44,418 nt of DNA, taken from contig JAKPJZ010000023.1 in NCBI GenBank assembly GCA_029553955.1, positions 1 to 44,418 on the forward strand, read 5' to 3'. This document shows positions 1-8,439 of this stretch, in pieces. Origin of the DNA: Chloroflexota bacterium. GTDB lineage: Bacteria; Chloroflexota; Anaerolineae; SpSt-313. The position numbers and the translations under genes were made by a program. Under the pieces are notes generated by a model that saw only the letters and a program-made list of their open reading frames with translations, had not been told where the DNA came from and made no database searches. Position 1 is the first letter of the stretch. Every line of letters begins with the position of its first letter.

Positions 1-1
1 G

Positions 2-1525
2 CCGCGCGTCGTCAAGCTGGTCGACGCATCGCCCAAGTATATGCGCCAGGTGCGCAGCCAGGTAGGGCCGGCATGCCTGATCGTGGTGCGCTGGGTCGAG
101 ATGGATCAGCCCCTGGCCGACCCGGTGGCCGCGGCCGGCGCCTGGTTCAAGCGCCGCGAGCCGGCGCTGCGCGAGATGGCGGCCGTCGATGGCGCAATCG
201 CCTTTGAGAGCTATAACGAGATCGACGACACCATGGCCGCTGCCTACTGCGCCTTTGAGGTCGAGCGCCTGCGACTGATGCATGGGGCGGGCTATCGCAG
301 CGTGGCGGGCAACTTTTCCGTCGGCCAGCCCCACGAGCGATTGTGGTCCAGCACCTACCGGCCGCTGCTGCAGGCGCTGGGCCGCGGCGACTTTTTGGGT
401 CTGCACGAATACTGGGAGGAAGGAAGCGAGCTCGGCGACACCTGGCTCTGTGGCCGCTGGAACAGGTGCGCTGAGCTGGCCAGCGTGCCGATCATCGTCA
501 CTGAGGTCGGGCGGGGCGCAGGGGGGTGGCAGGCCTCGAGCAATGTGGAGCTGTACCTCGACGAGCTCGCCAGGTATAACGCCATCATGGAGGCGAACGC
601 CAACGTGCTGGGCGGCACGGTGTTCACGGTGGGGGGGCACGGCTGGGAGGCGTACGACGTCGCCCGCATCTGGCCGCACGTCGTCGGCCGCTACACCGAG
701 GGAGCCTGGGTGGACCCCAGCAACCCGGTGCCACGCCCCGAACCACAGCCCGAACCCCAGCCACAGCCCGAGCCTGAGCCACAGCCCGAGCCCAGCATCC
801 CCTACCACCATACCGCGCGCGCTGGCGCCGGCGGCAGGCACTACACGCCGCGCTGCATCGTGGTCCATGGCACGGGGGCGGCGCGCGACATGACGCTGGC
901 CAGGTGGCGCGCCGCCGCACCCAGCCCGTCAAGCGCCCACGACCTGATCGGCCGCGACGGCGCGATCACCAACTGCGTGCCCTACGAGCTGGCAGCCTAC
1001 CACGCAGCGGGCGCGCACCTGCCGCGCCTTGCCGGCCACGACGCCGACGGCACTCAGCCCGACGCCAACCTGGTGACGATCGGCGTCGCCCTCGAATGCC
1101 CCGCGGCGCCCGCGCCGCCCGCATGGCCGCAGGCACAGCTCGACGCCGCCGTCGCCCACATCCGCCAGTTGGCTGCGGCCTTTTCGATCGCGCGCGAGGC
1201 CATCGTGCGCCACGACGATGTCGACCCCCGCGCCACGGGCGACCTGCGCGGCCTGGCCTGGGGCTCGTTCCTCGACCGTGTCTTCCAGGTCGACGCGACG
1301 CTCGCCCACACCAACCGCAACGCGGCCTGGAACGCCGGCGGCATCCCCTACAACCCCGATGCAGCGTTCCCGCGCTACGCCCGCGAGCACGACCTGGGCA
1401 ACCCTGAGACGCCCGAGTTCGACGTTCAGTGGCAGGGGATATGGTATCGCGGCCAGGGCTTTAGCAAGGGCATCGTCTACGCCCGCATCGGTGAGTGGGA
1501 CAAGTGCGACCATAGCCCCTGGTGA
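2..1525 (+). CDS. Glycoside hydrolase-like / N-acetylmuramoyl-L-alanine amidase fusion (5' partial)
   Basis: The frame is open from base 2, so the start lies outside the window; at least 507 residues are present. The N-terminal part looks like a TIM-barrel glycosidase of the GH-A type: a Glu in FESYNEID fits the acid/base and a Glu in IIVTEVG fits the nucleophile. A Pro-Glu-Gln repeat linker (about 720-800) follows. The C-terminal part resembles amidase_2/PGRP enzymes that cut the muramoyl-L-Ala bond: IVVHGTG, SAHDLIGRDGAI, AYHAAG and IVRHDDVDP carry the expected His ligands. A secreted wall-active or lysin-like role is inferred. The amidase assignment is firmer than the glycosidase one. It converges with degV across a small hairpin. 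Confidence 0.7.
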   Translation, partial: PRVVKLVDASPKYMRQVRSQVGPACLIVVRWVEMDQPLADPVAAAGAWFKRREPALREMAAVDGAIAFESYNEIDDTMAAAYCAFEVERLRLMHGAGYRSVAGNFSVGQPHERLWSSTYRPLLQALGRGDFLGLHEYWEEGSELGDTWLCGRWNRCAELASVPIIVTEVGRGAGGWQASSNVELYLDELARYNAIMEANANVLGGTVFTVGGHGWEAYDVARIWPHVVGRYTEGAWVDPSNPVPRPEPQPEPQPQPEPEPQPEPSIPYHHTARAGAGGRHYTPRCIVVHGTGAARDMTLARWRAAAPSPSSAHDLIGRDGAITNCVPYELAAYHAAGAHLPRLAGHDADGTQPDANLVTIGVALECPAAPAPPAWPQAQLDAAVAHIRQLAAAFSIAREAIVRHDDVDPRATGDLRGLAWGSFLDRVFQVDATLAHTNRNAAWNAGGIPYNPDAAFPRYAREHDLGNPETPEFDVQWQGIWYRGQGFSKGIVYARIGEWDKCDHSPW

Positions 1526-1553
1526 TAGTACTCACGCGACCGCGTGAGTACTA
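1526..1553. terminator. Hairpin between convergent genes
   Basis: Perfect 13-bp inverted repeat (TAGTACTCACGCG and its complement) with a 2-nt AC spacer. It starts right after the TGA of the amidase gene and lies 11 bp from the degV stop. There is no T-run on either strand, so a two-way terminator role is only inferred. Confidence 0.5.
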
Positions 1554-1564
1554 CTGGTGATCGG

Positions 1565-2425
1565 TCAGCCCTCGTTGTAGCCGCACAGGGCCAACGCGCC
1601 GGGCCCCGTGTGCACGCCCAGCACCGGCCCGGTGATCGAGACCAGGAGCTCGGCCGGCGCGAACTCGTGGCGCACGCGCTCGGCGAGCGCCGCGGCATCC
1701 TGCGGGCAGTTGCCATGCAGCACCGCAATGCGCATTGGCCTGTGCTGGTCCAGGTGCCGGAAGAAGCCCCGGTAGAGCGACTCCACCGATCGCGACCGTG
1801 TCCGCGTGCGCTCCTCCTCCTCGACCAGCCCCGTCTCATGGTTGATGTGCACGATCAGCTTGATGTTCAGCAGGGCGCTGACCGCTCTGGCGGCGCTGCC
1901 GATGCGGCCGCCCTTGTACAGGTACTCCAGGGTGTCGAGGTAGACGAACTGCTGCAGCCGCTTCCTGACCCCATCGGCAGCCTGGACCATGGCCTGCGCG
2001 TCGCCGCCGGCCTGGCGGGCGCGAGCCGCGGCCAGCACCTGCCAGCCGACGCTCATCGTGGGGCCTTTGGCATCGACGACGTGTACGGGGATGCTCACCA
2101 GCTCGTCCGTCTGCTGGGCTGCACGGAACGTGCCGCTCATGGCGCTGGAGACAGTGATGATGACAATCTCCTCGGCACCCCTGGCCTGGGCGGCCTTGTA
2201 GGCGTTGACCAGGTCCTGCGGGGTGGGCTGTGAGGTCTTGGGGTACACCGGCTCGTGTGCCAGGCGGTGGTAGAAGGCCTCGGGGGCCAGATCGACGTGG
2301 TCGCGCAGCACCTCGCTGCCCCAGATGACGTACGCCGGAACGACCTGAATCTCGTACTGCTCGAGCAACTCGTGGGGGATGTCGCAGGTACTGTCGGTAA
2401 TCAGCGCAACGCGGTGCGGTGGCAT
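1565..2425 (-). CDS. DegV family fatty-acid-binding protein
   Basis: 286 residues, the usual DegV length. It starts ALITDSTCDIP, the family's N-terminal fatty-acid site, followed by a VYPKTSQPTP segment and TVSSAMSGTF, which also contact the bound lipid; LDTLEYLYKGGRIG is the second conserved block. In Firmicutes such proteins (FakB) hand fatty acids to the kinase FakA; no fakA is in this window, so the partner is unknown. GAGGAAGGAT stands before the ATG. It follows the tRNA-Arg gene on the same strand, 177 bp downstream. Confidence 0.93.
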   Translation of the reverse strand: MPPHRVALITDSTCDIPHELLEQYEIQVVPAYVIWGSEVLRDHVDLAPEAFYHRLAHEPVYPKTSQPTPQDLVNAYKAAQARGAEEIVIITVSSAMSGTFRAAQQTDELVSIPVHVVDAKGPTMSVGWQVLAAARARQAGGDAQAMVQAADGVRKRLQQFVYLDTLEYLYKGGRIGSAARAVSALLNIKLIVHINHETGLVEEEERTRTRSRSVESLYRGFFRHLDQHRPMRIAVLHGNCPQDAAALAERVRHEFAPAELLVSITGPVLGVHTGPGALALCGYNEG

Positions 2426-2602
2426 GTATCCTTCCTCGGTTCTGTGTGGAACAAGAACAGGGACGCTGTCGGACTAGAAAGTTAGACTCCTTCGGGCGGC
2501 GTTCTGTTTCACTCTTGCGCAGGCTCGCAGTCCCGCTCAAGCCTCTCGAACGCGAAGACGAAGGAGCCTCCCGCGGCCCAAACGGCCGGGGAGGCTCTGG
2601 TG

Positions 2603-2674
2603 TACCCCTGGGCAGACTCGAACTGCCGCACACGGCTCCGGAGGCCGCCGCTCTATCCACTGAGCTACAGGGGC
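2603..2674 (-). tRNA. tRNA-Arg (anticodon CCG)
   Basis: 72-nt cloverleaf on the minus strand. The acceptor stem is GCCCCTG/CAGGGGT with a G-U first pair, the D-arm is GCTC/GAGC, the anticodon stem GCGGC/GCCGT with loop CTCCGGA gives anticodon CCG (codon CGG), and the T-arm is GGCAG-TTCGAGT-CTGCC. The discriminator is A and CCA is not encoded. A good promoter lies 13 bp upstream. Confidence 0.93.
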
Positions 2675-2686
2675 CGGACGGGCGAT

Positions 2687-2715
2687 AGTGTACCACAGGC
2701 CGCCCGCTTGGTCAA
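2687..2715 (-). promoter_or_regulatory. Promoter of tRNA-Arg
   Basis: On the minus strand: TTGACC, 17 nt, TACACT, ending 12 nt before the tRNA 5' end. Good match to a housekeeping sigma factor site. Confidence 0.75.
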
Positions 2716-2828
2716 GCAAGAGACGCCTGTCACACCGATTTCCCTGGCGGGTGCTCAGCGCCGGCTTCCTGGCAGAAACTCGGTCCAACTCGCGCCGCAG
2801 CCGACGGATGATCCCGCCTACTGCAGGC

Positions 2829-2968
2829 TAGGGCCCCCTACCGTTCCCCCGTCGCGGGGGAATTGGGCCGCCCGACCGCATCCTGTGCGGCCAAGAAACG
2901 GCAAGCGAGCGATGCTGTGCGGGCGAAGACAGCCCACTTCCCCCGCAACGGGCGAACGGTAGGGGGGG
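2829..2968. repeat. MITE-like inverted-repeat element
   Basis: About 140 bp with imperfect terminal inverted repeats near 38 bp: one end has CCCCCTACCGTTC...GCGGGGGAA, the other TTCCCCCGC...GAACGGTAGGGGG. An inner inverted pair (CGCCCG/CGGGCG) suggests a branched fold. A fragment of the same end recurs near 17470-17490 (GGGGGAACGGTAGGGGGC). No coding capacity. The rest of 2716-3064 shows nothing recognisable. Confidence 0.55.
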
Positions 2969-3064
2969 CCACCCTGCGGCATGGGCAGGCCTCTGCCGAA
3001 GTTCTTGCCAATCGGCTACCCGCCAGGGGGACTGGTGTGTCAGGTGTCTCTCCGCACGGAAGCG

Positions 3065-4150
3065 TCATGTCGCCGGGCAGACCCCGCTCTCCAAGATGAT
3101 GCTGCAGCGTTCGCAGGGCAGGTGGATAGCGACCTGCTGGCCGATTTCGAAGCGGTCTGTGCCGTGCGTCTGTACGCGAACCTCCATGCCGTCGATGGCC
3201 ACGCGGTAGTCGAACTTGTCGCCCAGGTAGGTGCTCTTGGCGATGGTCCCCAGCAGACAGTTCTCTCTGCGCTCGGCCGCAGGGCGAATCTGCACATCGT
3301 TGGGGCGGATGAACAGGAGCACATCCTGCCCCGCCTGCAGCCCCTGCACCGCAGGCACGCTGATGCGCTCCGCGTTGATCGCCAGCACGACGTGGCGCCC
3401 CTCGAGCGCCGCCACCCTGGCGGGGATGAAATCAGACAGGCCGATAAAGTCGGCCACGAACTTGGTGGCGGGCTGGGCATAGATCTCGGCCGGTGTGCCC
3501 ACCTGCTGCACGCGCCCCTTGTTCATGACCGCGACGCGGTCCGAGAGGGCCAGCGCTTCCTCCTGGTCGTGTGTCACATACACCGCGGTGATGCCCAGGC
3601 GTCGCTGCAGGTCGCGGATTTCGAAGCGCATCTCCTCGCGCAGCTTGGCGTCGAGGTTGGAGAGCGGCTCGTCGAGCAGCAGCACCTTGGGGCGATAGAC
3701 CAGGGCGCGCGCCAGCCCCACGCGCTGCTGCTGACCGCCCGACAACTGCCGCGGATAGTGCCTGGCGTACACCTCCAGCCGGATGAGCTTGAGCACTTCC
3801 ATGACCATCTCGGCGCGCTGCGCCTTGCCGGTGCCGCGGATCATCAGCGGGAACTCGACGTTGCCGAACACGGTCATGTGTGGGAACAGCGCAAAGTTCT
3901 GGAAGACCATGCCCAGCTCGCGGCGGTGCGTCGGCACGTCGGTGACGTCCTTGCCGTCGATCAGCACGCGCCCGGCATCGGGGATGTTCTGGCCGGTGAT
4001 ACAGCGCAGGGCCGTCGTCTTGCCGCAGCCGCTGGGGCCCAAGAGCGTCATCAGCTCGCCGCGCCGGATGCGCAGTGTGACGTGGTCGTTGGCCACCAGC
4101 TCGCCGTAGCGTTTGGTAATGTCGTCGAGCTCGATCATCCAATCGGACAT
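3065..4150 (-). CDS. ABC transporter ATP-binding protein, spermidine/putrescine or iron type
   Basis: 361 residues. Walker A GPSGCGKT, Q-loop FQNFALFPHM, signature LSGGQQQR, Walker B VLLLDEPLSNLD and H-loop VTHD are all intact; a TOBE-type C-terminal domain begins about residue 240. It should drive uptake of the ligand bound by the lipoprotein at 6138-7370. It is the last gene of the order binding protein, permease, permease, ATPase. Start: GGAGG sits 5 nt before the ATG at 4150; a second ATG at 4153 is too close to it. A longer reading to 4255 would be made of hairpin-repeat sequence (4177-4260) and is rejected. The substrate cannot be read from sequence. Confidence 0.93.
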   Translation of the reverse strand: MSDWMIELDDITKRYGELVANDHVTLRIRRGELMTLLGPSGCGKTTALRCITGQNIPDAGRVLIDGKDVTDVPTHRRELGMVFQNFALFPHMTVFGNVEFPLMIRGTGKAQRAEMVMEVLKLIRLEVYARHYPRQLSGGQQQRVGLARALVYRPKVLLLDEPLSNLDAKLREEMRFEIRDLQRRLGITAVYVTHDQEEALALSDRVAVMNKGRVQQVGTPAEIYAQPATKFVADFIGLSDFIPARVAALEGRHVVLAINAERISVPAVQGLQAGQDVLLFIRPNDVQIRPAAERRENCLLGTIAKSTYLGDKFDYRVAIDGMEVRVQTHGTDRFEIGQQVAIHLPCERCSIILESGVCPAT

Positions 4151-4176
4151 CATCGCCTCCGGGTGAGCGTTCGGAT

Positions 4177-4260
4177 TGTCATTGCGAGCGCAGCGAAGCA
4201 GTCTCCAACATAGTCGTTGCGGGCGCAACTGGGGATTGCTTCGCTGCGCGCGCAATGACA
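4177..4260. repeat. CATTGCGAG hairpin repeat in ABC operon
   Basis: 84-bp imperfect inverted repeat. The left end is TGTCATTGCGAGCGCAGCG and the right end its near complement, CGCTGCGCGCGCAATGACA. It fills most of the gap between the permease stop (4274) and the ATPase start. A relative lies at 40749-40951. Such hairpins recur in many bacterial genomes. Confidence 0.75.
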
Positions 4261-4273
4261 GCGCAGGCGTGGC

Positions 4274-5182
4274 CTAGACCCCCTTGAACCCGCCGACGAG
4301 CTTTTCCGGCTGCACCTGGCGCTGGATCAGGAACAGCACGATCAGCGAGGGCACGATCAAGAGGATGGACAGTGCACTGGTGACCTCCCAGTAGCCCTCG
4401 CCCACGGCCAGGTAGGTGCGAACGGGCAGCGTCATCGTCTTGGGCCCGTAGGTCATCAGGGTCAGGGTGAACTCGTTGTATGAGGTGGTGAACGTAAAGA
4501 TGAGCGACGAGAGAATCCCCGGCATCACCAGCGGCAGCGTGACGTGGAAAAACGTGCGCATGTTGTTGGCCCCGCAGACGGCGGCGGCCTCGAGCACGCG
4601 TTCGTCGAGCCCCTCAAAGGTGGATGACAGCACAAGGATGGCATAGGGCGCGCAGATGGCCACGTGAGCGATGGCGACGCCAAAGTGCGTGTCAATCAGA
4701 TGCAGCCGGTAAAAGATCTGCGCCACGCCCAGGGCATAGGCTATCGGCGGGATCATTCTGGGCAGCAGGATGATCGAGGTGATCACCTCCTTGCCGGGGA
4801 TGCGCCGCCGGCCCAGCGCCCAACCGGTGGGGATGGCAATGGCCGTCGACATCGTCACGGCAATCGCCGCGATGAGCAGGCTGTTCTTGAGTACGTCGGG
4901 GATGTTGGCCACGGCCACAGCCCACTGGTACCAATCGAGCGTCAGCTCGGGCGGCAGCCAGAGCTTGCCGAACCAGTTGCGCCCGACCGACTTGAGCGCG
5001 ATCATCAGGAACGGCGTAAAGACCCACAGGAAGAAGCAGAGCAGGAAGGTGTAGGCCAGGAGCTTCTTGGCGTCGAGCAGGGCGCGCACATACTGCCATA
5101 GAAGGCCCGTGCGGCCCGCTCCCTGAACAGCGACCTCAACCGGACCTGGATCGGCCTGGCCCTGCCGTTGCGGCGTCTTCAT
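4274..5182 (-). CDS. ABC transporter permease (PotC-like)
   Basis: 302 residues: a roughly 35-residue polar N-terminus, then six predicted membrane helices. The ATPase-docking EAA loop is EAAAVCGANNMRTFFHVTLP followed by LVMPG. It is a BPD_transp_1 inner-membrane subunit that pairs with the permease encoded just upstream. Its ATG overlaps the upstream stop by four bases (ATGA), so translational coupling is likely. Ligand specificity is not visible. Confidence 0.92.
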   Translation of the reverse strand: MKTPQRQGQADPGPVEVAVQGAGRTGLLWQYVRALLDAKKLLAYTFLLCFFLWVFTPFLMIALKSVGRNWFGKLWLPPELTLDWYQWAVAVANIPDVLKNSLLIAAIAVTMSTAIAIPTGWALGRRRIPGKEVITSIILLPRMIPPIAYALGVAQIFYRLHLIDTHFGVAIAHVAICAPYAILVLSSTFEGLDERVLEAAAVCGANNMRTFFHVTLPLVMPGILSSLIFTFTTSYNEFTLTLMTYGPKTMTLPVRTYLAVGEGYWEVTSALSILLIVPSLIVLFLIQRQVQPEKLVGGFKGV

Positions 5183-6033
5183 GCGACCCGCCTCCTCAGC
5201 AGCCTCATGTAGAGCGTCAAGAACACCAGTTGCAGCAGAGCCATCACCACGGCCATGGCACTCGCGGCCGACCAGTGGGCGGGCGTAAAGACCTCGATCT
5301 GCTTAAAGATCTGGACGGCCAACGGCCGGTAGGAGCCGCCGGTGATCAGCGGGATGCTGAAGGCGCCAAAGGCGGCCATGAAGGTGAGCACCGACCCGGC
5401 CAGCACGCCGGGCATGATGAGCGGCATCACGACATAACGCAGCACCTGCCAGGGAGACGCGCCCGACACCCGCGCGGCCTCCTCAAAGCCGGGATCCAGC
5501 CCTTCGAGAGTCGAGAGGGTGGTGATGGCCGTGTAGGAGAAATAGTGCCACACATAGAACATGATGAGCCCGATGAGCGTATAGTTGATCTTGAGCGGCT
5601 CTTTCACCAGGCCCAGGGTTTGCGTCAGGAACAGGTTGGGCCAGCCACGGCTGCCGTAAAAGAGCAGCAGGCCCAAGGCGCCGACGAGGCCGGGCACGGT
5701 CATGGGGATGAGGATCGTCGCGCGGAACAGCCGGTGCCCGGCCATCTTGCGGCGCAAGAACAGCGCCAGCGGCACCGACAGTGCGATCGAGAGCAGCGTA
5801 CTGGCGATGGCGAGCACGAACGTCAGGACGATGACCTCGCGGGCGCCCGCCTGCCCCAAAAAGTCGGCATAGTTGCGGAGCGTCCATCCCAGCGACTCGC
5901 CCTCGGGCCGGAAGCTGCGCATGACCGTAACGAGCATGGGGTAGAAGAAGAGGCCCAGGAAGCTTGCAAGGCCCGGCAGGAGCAGCAGCAGGCTGACCAG
6001 CCCGTAGCGCCACCTTTTGAGGAACGAAGCCAT
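5179..6033 (-). CDS. ABC transporter permease (PotB-like)
   Basis: 284 residues with about six membrane helices beginning LVSLLLLLPGLASFLGLFF. The EAA loop is EEAARVSGASPWQVLRYVVM followed by PLIMPG. It is the first permease of the operon and is coupled by a 4-bp overlap to the second. A 104-bp spacer with a strong hairpin separates it from the binding-protein gene. Confidence 0.92.
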   Translation of the reverse strand: MASFLKRWRYGLVSLLLLLPGLASFLGLFFYPMLVTVMRSFRPEGESLGWTLRNYADFLGQAGAREVIVLTFVLAIASTLLSIALSVPLALFLRRKMAGHRLFRATILIPMTVPGLVGALGLLLFYGSRGWPNLFLTQTLGLVKEPLKINYTLIGLIMFYVWHYFSYTAITTLSTLEGLDPGFEEAARVSGASPWQVLRYVVMPLIMPGVLAGSVLTFMAAFGAFSIPLITGGSYRPLAVQIFKQIEVFTPAHWSAASAMAVVMALLQLVFLTLYMRLLRRRVA

Positions 6034-6086
6034 GATCTGCGCGCCTCTCTTTGCAGGGGTGAGAGATCACTCAGCTCCACACGCGC

Positions 6087-6120
6087 GCTGTCCGGGCGCC
6101 GCGAGCGACACCCGGACAGC
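6087..6120 (-). terminator. Hairpin between binding-protein and permease genes
   Basis: Perfect 10-bp stem GCTGTCCGGG/CCCGGACAGC with a 14-nt loop, 17 bp after the binding-protein stop. There is no T-run. Hairpins here commonly protect the abundant binding-protein mRNA or lower permease expression; that role is inferred. Confidence 0.5.
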
Positions 6121-6137
6121 ATCTCGGCAGAGGGCTG

Positions 6138-7370
6138 TTAGGGAAGCAGTGCCTCGGCGCCGCTGGTCTTCACCCAGTCGGTGAATTCCTTGTTGCTCTG
6201 GCGTACGCGGACCTTTTCCACTTCGGCCCACTTGGGGATCTTGCGCCAGACGACGTCGGGAACCACGGTCTCGATGTCGGTGCCGGTGTACTGCCACATT
6301 TCGGTGACGAGGCGGATCTGCTGGTCGTCCGACAGCAGGTAGTTGATGACCTTCATGACGACCGGCTTGTACTCTTCGGGGATGTTGGCCGGGATCGCCA
6401 GGTAGCCGTCAGAGCCGGCGGGCAGACCGTCGCTGAGAGAAGCGGCGGCGATGGTCGGAGGCATCGTCCCCTGGCTGACGGACCACAGCGAATAGTCCAT
6501 GGCATAGACCGAGATCCAGGTGTCGCCGGCGTTAAAGTCCTCGAACATGTTGGTCGGCTCGTTGGCCAGCCTCGTGTAGGCGATAAAGTCCTTCAACTTG
6601 GCGATGGCACCCTGGTACTCGGCCTTGGCCTGCAGATCGGCCAGGGGGATAGGCTTGTCGTTGACCGTCAGCGGGCAGAAGGCGTTCACAAAGGCGTAGG
6701 GCAGGCCGCGGCCTGCGCCCGACTTGGAGTCGGGGCGGACCCAACCGATGTGCCCCTTCCACTCGGCGCGCCGCTCGTAGAACTCGGCCCACGACTTGGG
6801 TGGATTGGTCACCTTGGTGGTGTCGTAGATCAGCGTGTACTGGCTGCGCCAGTAGAGCGCACCCGTGCCCTTGGTGTCGACGCCCTGCGCCGTCTTCAAA
6901 TAGTCCTCGGGGCATTTGGCCAGGTTGGGGATCGCCGCCTGCTGGTCGGGCCACAGCTTGACCAGGGGGATTTCGCTCTTCATCAGGCTCGCCAGGTCAT
7001 CGGGCTTGAGGAAGAGCATGTGGACATCGCCCTTGCCGGCTTCCCAGGCCTTCATGCGCTCGCTGGCTTCGGCGGCCTTGGAGACCACATAGTTGATCTT
7101 GACCCCCAGTTGTTCCTGGACGGCGGGGATGATCCGGCTCTGCCAGTACAACTGGAAATTCGCGCCCGAGTTGGTATCGACCACCGTGATCTCGGTCGGT
7201 GCCGGAGGTGGCGGCGCGGGCGTGACCTCCTTCACCTGGACGACGGTTTCTTTCTGGACGACGGTCTCTTTCTGGATGACCGGCTGCGGGGCCGGGGCGG
7301 GTCCGCAGCTCAGCAGCATTGCAGCGACCAGCAGCAACGAGACGACGATGAGAAACAGCGGCTTTCGCAT
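6138..7370 (-). CDS. ABC transporter substrate-binding lipoprotein (PotD/AfuA-like)
   Basis: 410 residues. The N-terminal signal MRKPLFLIVVSLLLVAAMLL ends in a lipobox (LLSC), so it should be lipid-anchored outside the membrane. A linker with VVQKETVVQKETVVQ and Pro-rich sequence follows, then a type-2 periplasmic-binding fold (YDTTKVTNPPKSWAEFY and VYAMDYSLWS are typical of extracellular solute-binding family 1/8). It is first in the operon, preceded by an AAGGAGGGGAAAG ribosome site and a leader of about 415 nt. The ligand may be a polyamine, iron or a similar solute; the sequence does not decide. Confidence 0.9.
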   Translation of the reverse strand: MRKPLFLIVVSLLLVAAMLLSCGPAPAPQPVIQKETVVQKETVVQVKEVTPAPPPPAPTEITVVDTNSGANFQLYWQSRIIPAVQEQLGVKINYVVSKAAEASERMKAWEAGKGDVHMLFLKPDDLASLMKSEIPLVKLWPDQQAAIPNLAKCPEDYLKTAQGVDTKGTGALYWRSQYTLIYDTTKVTNPPKSWAEFYERRAEWKGHIGWVRPDSKSGAGRGLPYAFVNAFCPLTVNDKPIPLADLQAKAEYQGAIAKLKDFIAYTRLANEPTNMFEDFNAGDTWISVYAMDYSLWSVSQGTMPPTIAAASLSDGLPAGSDGYLAIPANIPEEYKPVVMKVINYLLSDDQQIRLVTEMWQYTGTDIETVVPDVVWRKIPKWAEVEKVRVRQSNKEFTDWVKTSGAEALLP

Positions 7371-7554
7371 CTTTCCCCTCCTTGATGAGACGAGTCCGAA
7401 CTCCGGCTGTCAATGGCAAGACGGGATGGATCTGGCCACCACCTCCCTTCTCGGGTCTCGCACGGCGCGCGCAGACCGGCTGGCTCTGGCGCTGCCGCGT
7501 GTGGTCTGGAGCAACTCGATAGTGCCACATTTGGCCGGTGCCTTCACGGGCGAG

Positions 7555-7588
7555 GGCCCTTCGTCAAGATGGGCATCGACGAAAGGCC
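7555..7588 (-). other. Hairpin in the long ABC-operon leader
   Basis: 11-bp stem (GGCCCTTCGTC with one G-T pair) and 12-nt loop, inside the untranslated leader between the promoter at 7789-7817 and the start at 7370. I recognise no riboswitch class in this leader, and apart from this hairpin nothing stands out in 7371-7788. Confidence 0.4.
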
Positions 7589-7788
7589 TATCCTCCTGAG
7601 CCTTGCCGTAGGGGTCGCTGCTGCGCGACACGAGGCGTCGACGCCATGGCAAGAGGACGATTGGAAAAGGGCCTTGAAAGCGTGGAGGGCATAGCGCTCA
7701 CAGCCTCTATAGAGCCGCCGGCGAAACGGGCCGAGGCACAGGTGCAGAAGGTGAGAGCGGACGGAACACGTTTGCAGCCTACGCTGCC

Positions 7789-7817
7789 ATGGTAGCACAC
7801 TCTGCGCTGATTGTCAA
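7789..7817 (-). promoter_or_regulatory. Promoter of the first ABC operon
   Basis: Minus strand: TTGACA, 17 nt, TACCAT. The spacer ends GCAGAGTGTGC, the same 11 bases as in the promoter at 37497-37525, giving an extended -10 (TGTGCTACCAT). It implies a leader of about 415 nt. Confidence 0.8.
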
Positions 7818-7864
7818 TCTCGCATCCATTCAAGAGTTCGCAATGACTCTTTGCCGCCGGCCCT

Positions 7865-8002
7865 GGGCATATCCCACAGTTGTGGGGCACCCGTGTGCTG
7901 GCCGGGGTCTCCGCTCCGCTGCCACCCGGCCCTGACTTGAAGGCGAGCACCGGGTTCGTGCGAAGCCCAAGAGCCGGTCACCAACGATGATGGGATATGC
8001 CC
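7865..8002. mobile_element. MITE-like element, palindrome-free version
   Basis: 138 bp with perfect 12-bp terminal inverted repeats (GGGCATATCCCA / TGGGATATGCCC). A 10-bp direct repeat, CCGGCCCTGG, brackets it (7857-7866 and 8003-8012), possibly a target duplication. In reverse complement it aligns with 37542-37810 but lacks that copy's long palindrome and the segment that follows. It carries one conserved box at 7949-7978. Confidence 0.65.
7949..7978 (-). repeat. Conserved 30-bp box, solo
   Basis: Reverse complement starts ACCGG, has core GCTTCGCACGA and ends CCCGGT. It is base-for-base the same as the box at 37565-37594, but no palindrome follows. Confidence 0.7.
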
Positions 8003-8017
8003 CCGGCCCTGGCACGT

Positions 8018-8046
8018 TTGACAACCCGCCCCCGATATGCGATAAT
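8018..8046 (+). promoter_or_regulatory. Promoter of the T-box rnhA-ileS unit
   Basis: TTGACA, 17 nt, GATAAT, just outside the right end of the MITE-like element; the expected transcript begins near 8053. Confidence 0.8.
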
Positions 8047-8210
8047 TGAGCACTACAGGCGTTGATGGAAACGAGTACGCTGGAGCGGCCCGCCCAGAGA
8101 GCCCGGACAAGTGGTCATCACCGGTTGCCGAGGATGACCAGGGGGTGTGACCCGGGTGCGGGTGCCCTGCGGAAAATCCTTCCGGAGCCGCCAACCGAAC
8201 GAGGCGGGAC

Positions 8211-8277
8211 GTGATACGTAATGCGTAATGCGTGAGGAGTGAGCTCCATCACGCATCACGTTTTACGTAGTACGCGT
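8211..8277. repeat. TACGTAATGCG hairpin repeat inside the T-box
   Basis: Imperfect inverted repeat made of GTGATACGTAATGCG-type words, lying between Stem I and the antiterminator. A longer relative is at 14854-14995. It would form its own hairpin in the leader RNA. Confidence 0.6.
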
Positions 8278-8403
8278 TCCCGTCCCCAGTAGGCCTGGCC
8301 GGGCTCGCCGGCCGTTACACCGGCGGGGGTATGCACACGTACCCCATGTGAGCGGGCGCGCGTGGCGCGCCAATCAGGGTGGTACCGCGGGAGCGTGACG
8401 TCG

Positions 8404-8439
8404 GCTCTCGTCCCTGTCTTCTTGGGGCGAGGGCTTTTT
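8404..8439 (+). terminator. T-box intrinsic terminator
   Basis: 11-bp stem (8404-8414 with 8424-8434), 9-nt loop, followed by TTTTT. Its left side begins just after the antiterminator region, as in transcriptional T-boxes. Confidence 0.85.

Noticed and set aside
2981..4213. A 410-codon frame opposite the ABC ATPase gene
   Set aside because: Antisense shadow; the ATPase on the other strand has every expected motif.
4151..4255. N-terminal extension of the ABC ATPase
   Set aside because: The extra residues (RAQRSNP, CARNDN) are the translation of the CATTGCGAG hairpin repeat; a ribosome site supports ATG 4150.
7371..7788. Riboswitch in the long leader of the first ABC operon
   Set aside because: Only one hairpin is clear and no known aptamer core is visible.
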